Position numbers and translations under genes: made by a program. The notes under the pieces are model-generated. The model worked only from the letters and a program-made list of their open reading frames with translations, did not search any database and was not told where the DNA came from. Shown here piece by piece: positions 62,057 to 64,000 of a DNA stretch of 64,000 nucleotides. Numbering within the stretch: the stretch's first letter is position 1; every line of letters begins with the position of its first letter. Origin of the DNA: Phycisphaerales bacterium (GTDB taxonomy: Bacteria > Planctomycetota > Phycisphaerae > Tepidisphaerales > Tepidisphaeraceae); the NCBI GenBank assembly GCA_020847545.1, contig JADLBV010000111.1, positions 1-64,000 of the forward strand, in the 5' to 3' direction.

Positions 62057-62191
62057 TCAGACCACCTGCACCGCGCGGCCGACCCGGCGTTTGCGGTTGA
62101 TGGTCTTACGACCGTTGCTGGTCTTCATGCGGGCGCGAAAGCCGATCTTGCGGGCCCGCTTCACCTTGCTGATTCTATGTGGGTAATGCAT
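62057..62191 (-). CDS. rpmH: 50S ribosomal protein L34
   Basis: 44 residues, typical for L34. MHYPHRISKVKRARKIGFRA, then the family core FRARMKTSNGRKTINRKRR, identify it. GGAAAG lies upstream of the ATG at a suitable distance. In most bacteria rpmH is followed by rnpA and lies near dnaA; here the space downstream holds only a terminator and the converging mrp gene. It follows closely on the beta-propeller-like gene's end on the same strand. Confidence 0.9.
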   Translation of the reverse strand: MHYPHRISKVKRARKIGFRARMKTSNGRKTINRKRRVGRAVQVV

Positions 62192-62223
62192 CGTCTATCT
62201 TTCCAATCAATTCCAAGGCCCGA

Positions 62224-64000
62224 TCAGCGGCCAACTTCGGCGGGTTTATCCACCGTCACCAGGACATTTTCGTACACGGTATTCCCGTGGGAATCGGTGG
62301 CCCGGACCGTGATCTGATGCGGTCCAACGCCAATCCCTTTGACCGCCATTTCCACGGCTTCATCGGGATCGTCGAATATATTATCCGAAGGAAAGACCGC
62401 TTGCCAGTTGTCGCTCGAATCAACCGCATATTCGGCCGAAGCGACCGTACTGGTGTGATCCACCACACGGAAGGTCACTTTGACCCCGCCCGGCTGCTTG
62501 AGCCATTTCAAATCCCCGATCATCGGGGGGGTATTGTCCACCTGGATCGGGTCGCTCAGGCGGGTGGACGTCCGCCCGGCCCCCGGTTCGTTGGAAGCCA
62601 CATCCGAGGCCTCCACCTTCAACCAATATCGCCCATCCGCCACCTGTCGGGTGTCCCAGTCATACGTCGGCTGCGACAATTTGTCCTTGAGTAAAATCCA
62701 CGGTCCATTGATATTTTGACGGAAAAACAGGGAATATTGAAGCGGATCGGCGTTGGGGTCGGCCGCCTCCCATGCGATCTGAATGTGGCCATTGTTGCTG
62801 GATGGGGCGACAGTGGGCGTATTGGATGCCGATGCTGGTGCCGAACGGACGGAGCTGATGTGTGGCGCCAGATTGGGGATCTGATACGCCACATTGACCG
62901 AATCCACCACGGGCGAATCCTTGCCATTTTCGCTGACAAATTGCAGTCGATACTGGAAAAATCGCGCGGAGGGGGAGGTAATTTTCACAAACATTTGTGC
63001 CGAAACGGGTTGCGACCAGTCTGACCAGCCGCCGAAACCCGGTTCGCGCACGTTGCCACTTCGGGTTTGGACTTGAAGGGACGTTAATTTGGGTAATGTC
63101 CCTCGAAGTTGGATTTTGCCCAATCGGCTGATCTGGGTGGCATCGAGTACGGCACTGGTATAGGTTCCTTGTTCGGCAAATCCGCCGCTCATGGCCGCGA
63201 TGCCGCCGACGTTGGCCAGACCCATGAGAATCCGCCCATCAGAGGCCGCCAGCAGACAGACGACCTGTTTGGGATCGACTTTGGCCAGAACGGTGGTTTC
63301 TTCGGCCTGCGGATTGACCTGATAAACCTGTCCTTCATCGCCGGTGCCGACCAGCAATACGCCATTTTGTTCGATCATCGCAAGGACGGTCGCGGGTTGG
63401 CGGAAGATTTCGTTGACGAATCCTTCGCGGTCGATGCGGTAAATGGCGTTGCCGTTGGGGTTGGGGGAGACGGACGGCTGGGCGGCCGGTTGGGGTTGGG
63501 TGGCTTCCGGAGCGACGGCCTGGGGTGCGGGAGCTTGTTCTGGTGGGGCGTCTCCATCGTCTTCGGGCAAAATATCCATATGCAAGGGGATATCGGTGGA
63601 GATGGAGGATTGTTTTGGAATTGGCTGCGGCTCGCCCGGATTGGGGTCGGGGACTTCCGGCGGATTGGGATTGCCCGGGGGTTGCGAAGGGATCGGCACG
63701 CCGGGGGTGGATTCAGGACGGCCCACCTGCTCGGTCATGCCGGGGTTTTCAGCGGCGGCAGGCGATTCGCCGGCCTGGGCGGTGGCGGCGTACAAAATTC
63801 CATTGCCATCCAACGCCAAGGCCGAAATTTCAGATTCCGGGGCATCGTACAAGACAAACGCCTCGCCGGTTTTGCGGTTGATGCGATAGACCAGGCCGTT
63901 GGGGTCGGTCCCGATGTAGAGCAGATCGCCCCCGTCGGAGGTCATGCTCATGAGATTGCGTTCATCGGAATCAAACAGAAGTCGGGATTTTCCTTCGGGT
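62224..64000 (-). CDS. Beta-propeller-like protein, C-terminal part (5' end outside the window)
   Basis: At least 592 residues; the frame stays open to the end of the window with no stop, so the true start is beyond 64000. YIGTDPNGLVYRINRKTGEAF, IYRIDREGFVNEIF and LLVGTGDEGQVYQVNPQAEET are blade-like repeats of a WD/SMP-30 type propeller, broken by a long Pro/Glu-rich low complexity linker (about 63440-63770). The C-terminal 250 residues have beta-sandwich-like text (WSDWSQPVSAQMFVKI, VEASDVASNEPGAGRTSTRLSDPIQVDNTPP). Probably secreted; function unknown. Confidence 0.75.
   Translation of the reverse strand, partial: PEGKSRLLFDSDERNLMSMTSDGGDLLYIGTDPNGLVYRINRKTGEAFVLYDAPESEISALALDGNGILYAATAQAGESPAAAENPGMTEQVGRPESTPGVPIPSQPPGNPNPPEVPDPNPGEPQPIPKQSSISTDIPLHMDILPEDDGDAPPEQAPAPQAVAPEATQPQPAAQPSVSPNPNGNAIYRIDREGFVNEIFRQPATVLAMIEQNGVLLVGTGDEGQVYQVNPQAEETTVLAKVDPKQVVCLLAASDGRILMGLANVGGIAAMSGGFAEQGTYTSAVLDATQISRLGKIQLRGTLPKLTSLQVQTRSGNVREPGFGGWSDWSQPVSAQMFVKITSPSARFFQYRLQFVSENGKDSPVVDSVNVAYQIPNLAPHISSVRSAPASASNTPTVAPSSNNGHIQIAWEAADPNADPLQYSLFFRQNINGPWILLKDKLSQPTYDWDTRQVADGRYWLKVEASDVASNEPGAGRTSTRLSDPIQVDNTPPMIGDLKWLKQPGGVKVTFRVVDHTSTVASAEYAVDSSDNWQAVFPSDNIFDDPDEAVEMAVKGIGVGPHQITVRATDSHGNTVYENVLVTVDKPAEVGR

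Noticed and set aside
62051-62317. A plus-strand frame over rpmH
   Set aside because: The minus strand encodes a clear L34, so the plus frame is a shadow.
1-64000. CRISPR array, insertion sequence or integrase
   Set aside because: No spaced direct repeats, transposase or recombinase motifs were seen in any frame.

Overview
The window looks like a chromosomal segment of a planctomycete, most likely of the Phycisphaerae type. The grounds are several secreted proteins ending in PEP-CTERM sorting tails, several pseudopilin-like proteins with the [22 protein letters not shown] leader segment and a DGH tail, DUF4838 and GH123-like secreted enzymes, and many GntR/LacI chimeric sugar regulators. This is inferred from protein families; no rRNA or other phylogenetic marker was analysed.

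Positions 1-38300 are a glycan-use region. It opens with a REP-like hairpin pair, a URO-D family protein, a fatty acid desaturase, an AraC regulator and three secreted clan GH-A glycosidases. Next comes a cassette that occurs four times in the same order: a GntR or LacI sugar regulator, a PEP-CTERM LamG-like protein, a stem-loop, a pseudopilin and (in three of four) a secreted glycan hydrolase. The copies lie at 7405-10517, 10592-15917, 20996-26029 and, reversed, 33143-38288. Copy two continues into an operon with GH1, two amidohydrolases, an SDR and an enolase-superfamily dehydratase, which reads as a non-phosphorylative sugar oxidation route. Copy three continues into GH4, a SIS isomerase, two PfkB kinases and a class II aldolase, which reads as a tagatose-phosphate-like route. 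No transporter gene is visible in the region.

Positions 38355-64000 are mostly housekeeping genes. They include tRNA-Glu, tRNA-Ser and tRNA-Leu; an ECF sigma, anti-sigma and HtrA-like pseudoprotease module; glnA; a BrnTA toxin-antitoxin pair with a perfect palindromic operator; a QueC-like protein with a broken PP-loop; a lone nuoC; nadB; a sialate esterase-like protein; a large acyl-CoA synthetase/GNAT fusion; a kinase and ygfZ pair; purQ; infC with an AUU start; hsp20; miaA; two aldo/keto reductases; rpmE; an Mrp protein without its CxxC; rpmH; and the 3' part of a beta-propeller-like protein that runs off the window.

The main points for follow-up are the repeated regulator/lectin/stem-loop/pseudopilin/hydrolase cassette, the A6 frameshift in the second DUF4838 gene, the lack of Shine-Dalgarno sites on several regulators, and three proteins that have kept a family fold while losing its key residues (HtrA-like, QueC-like, Mrp).
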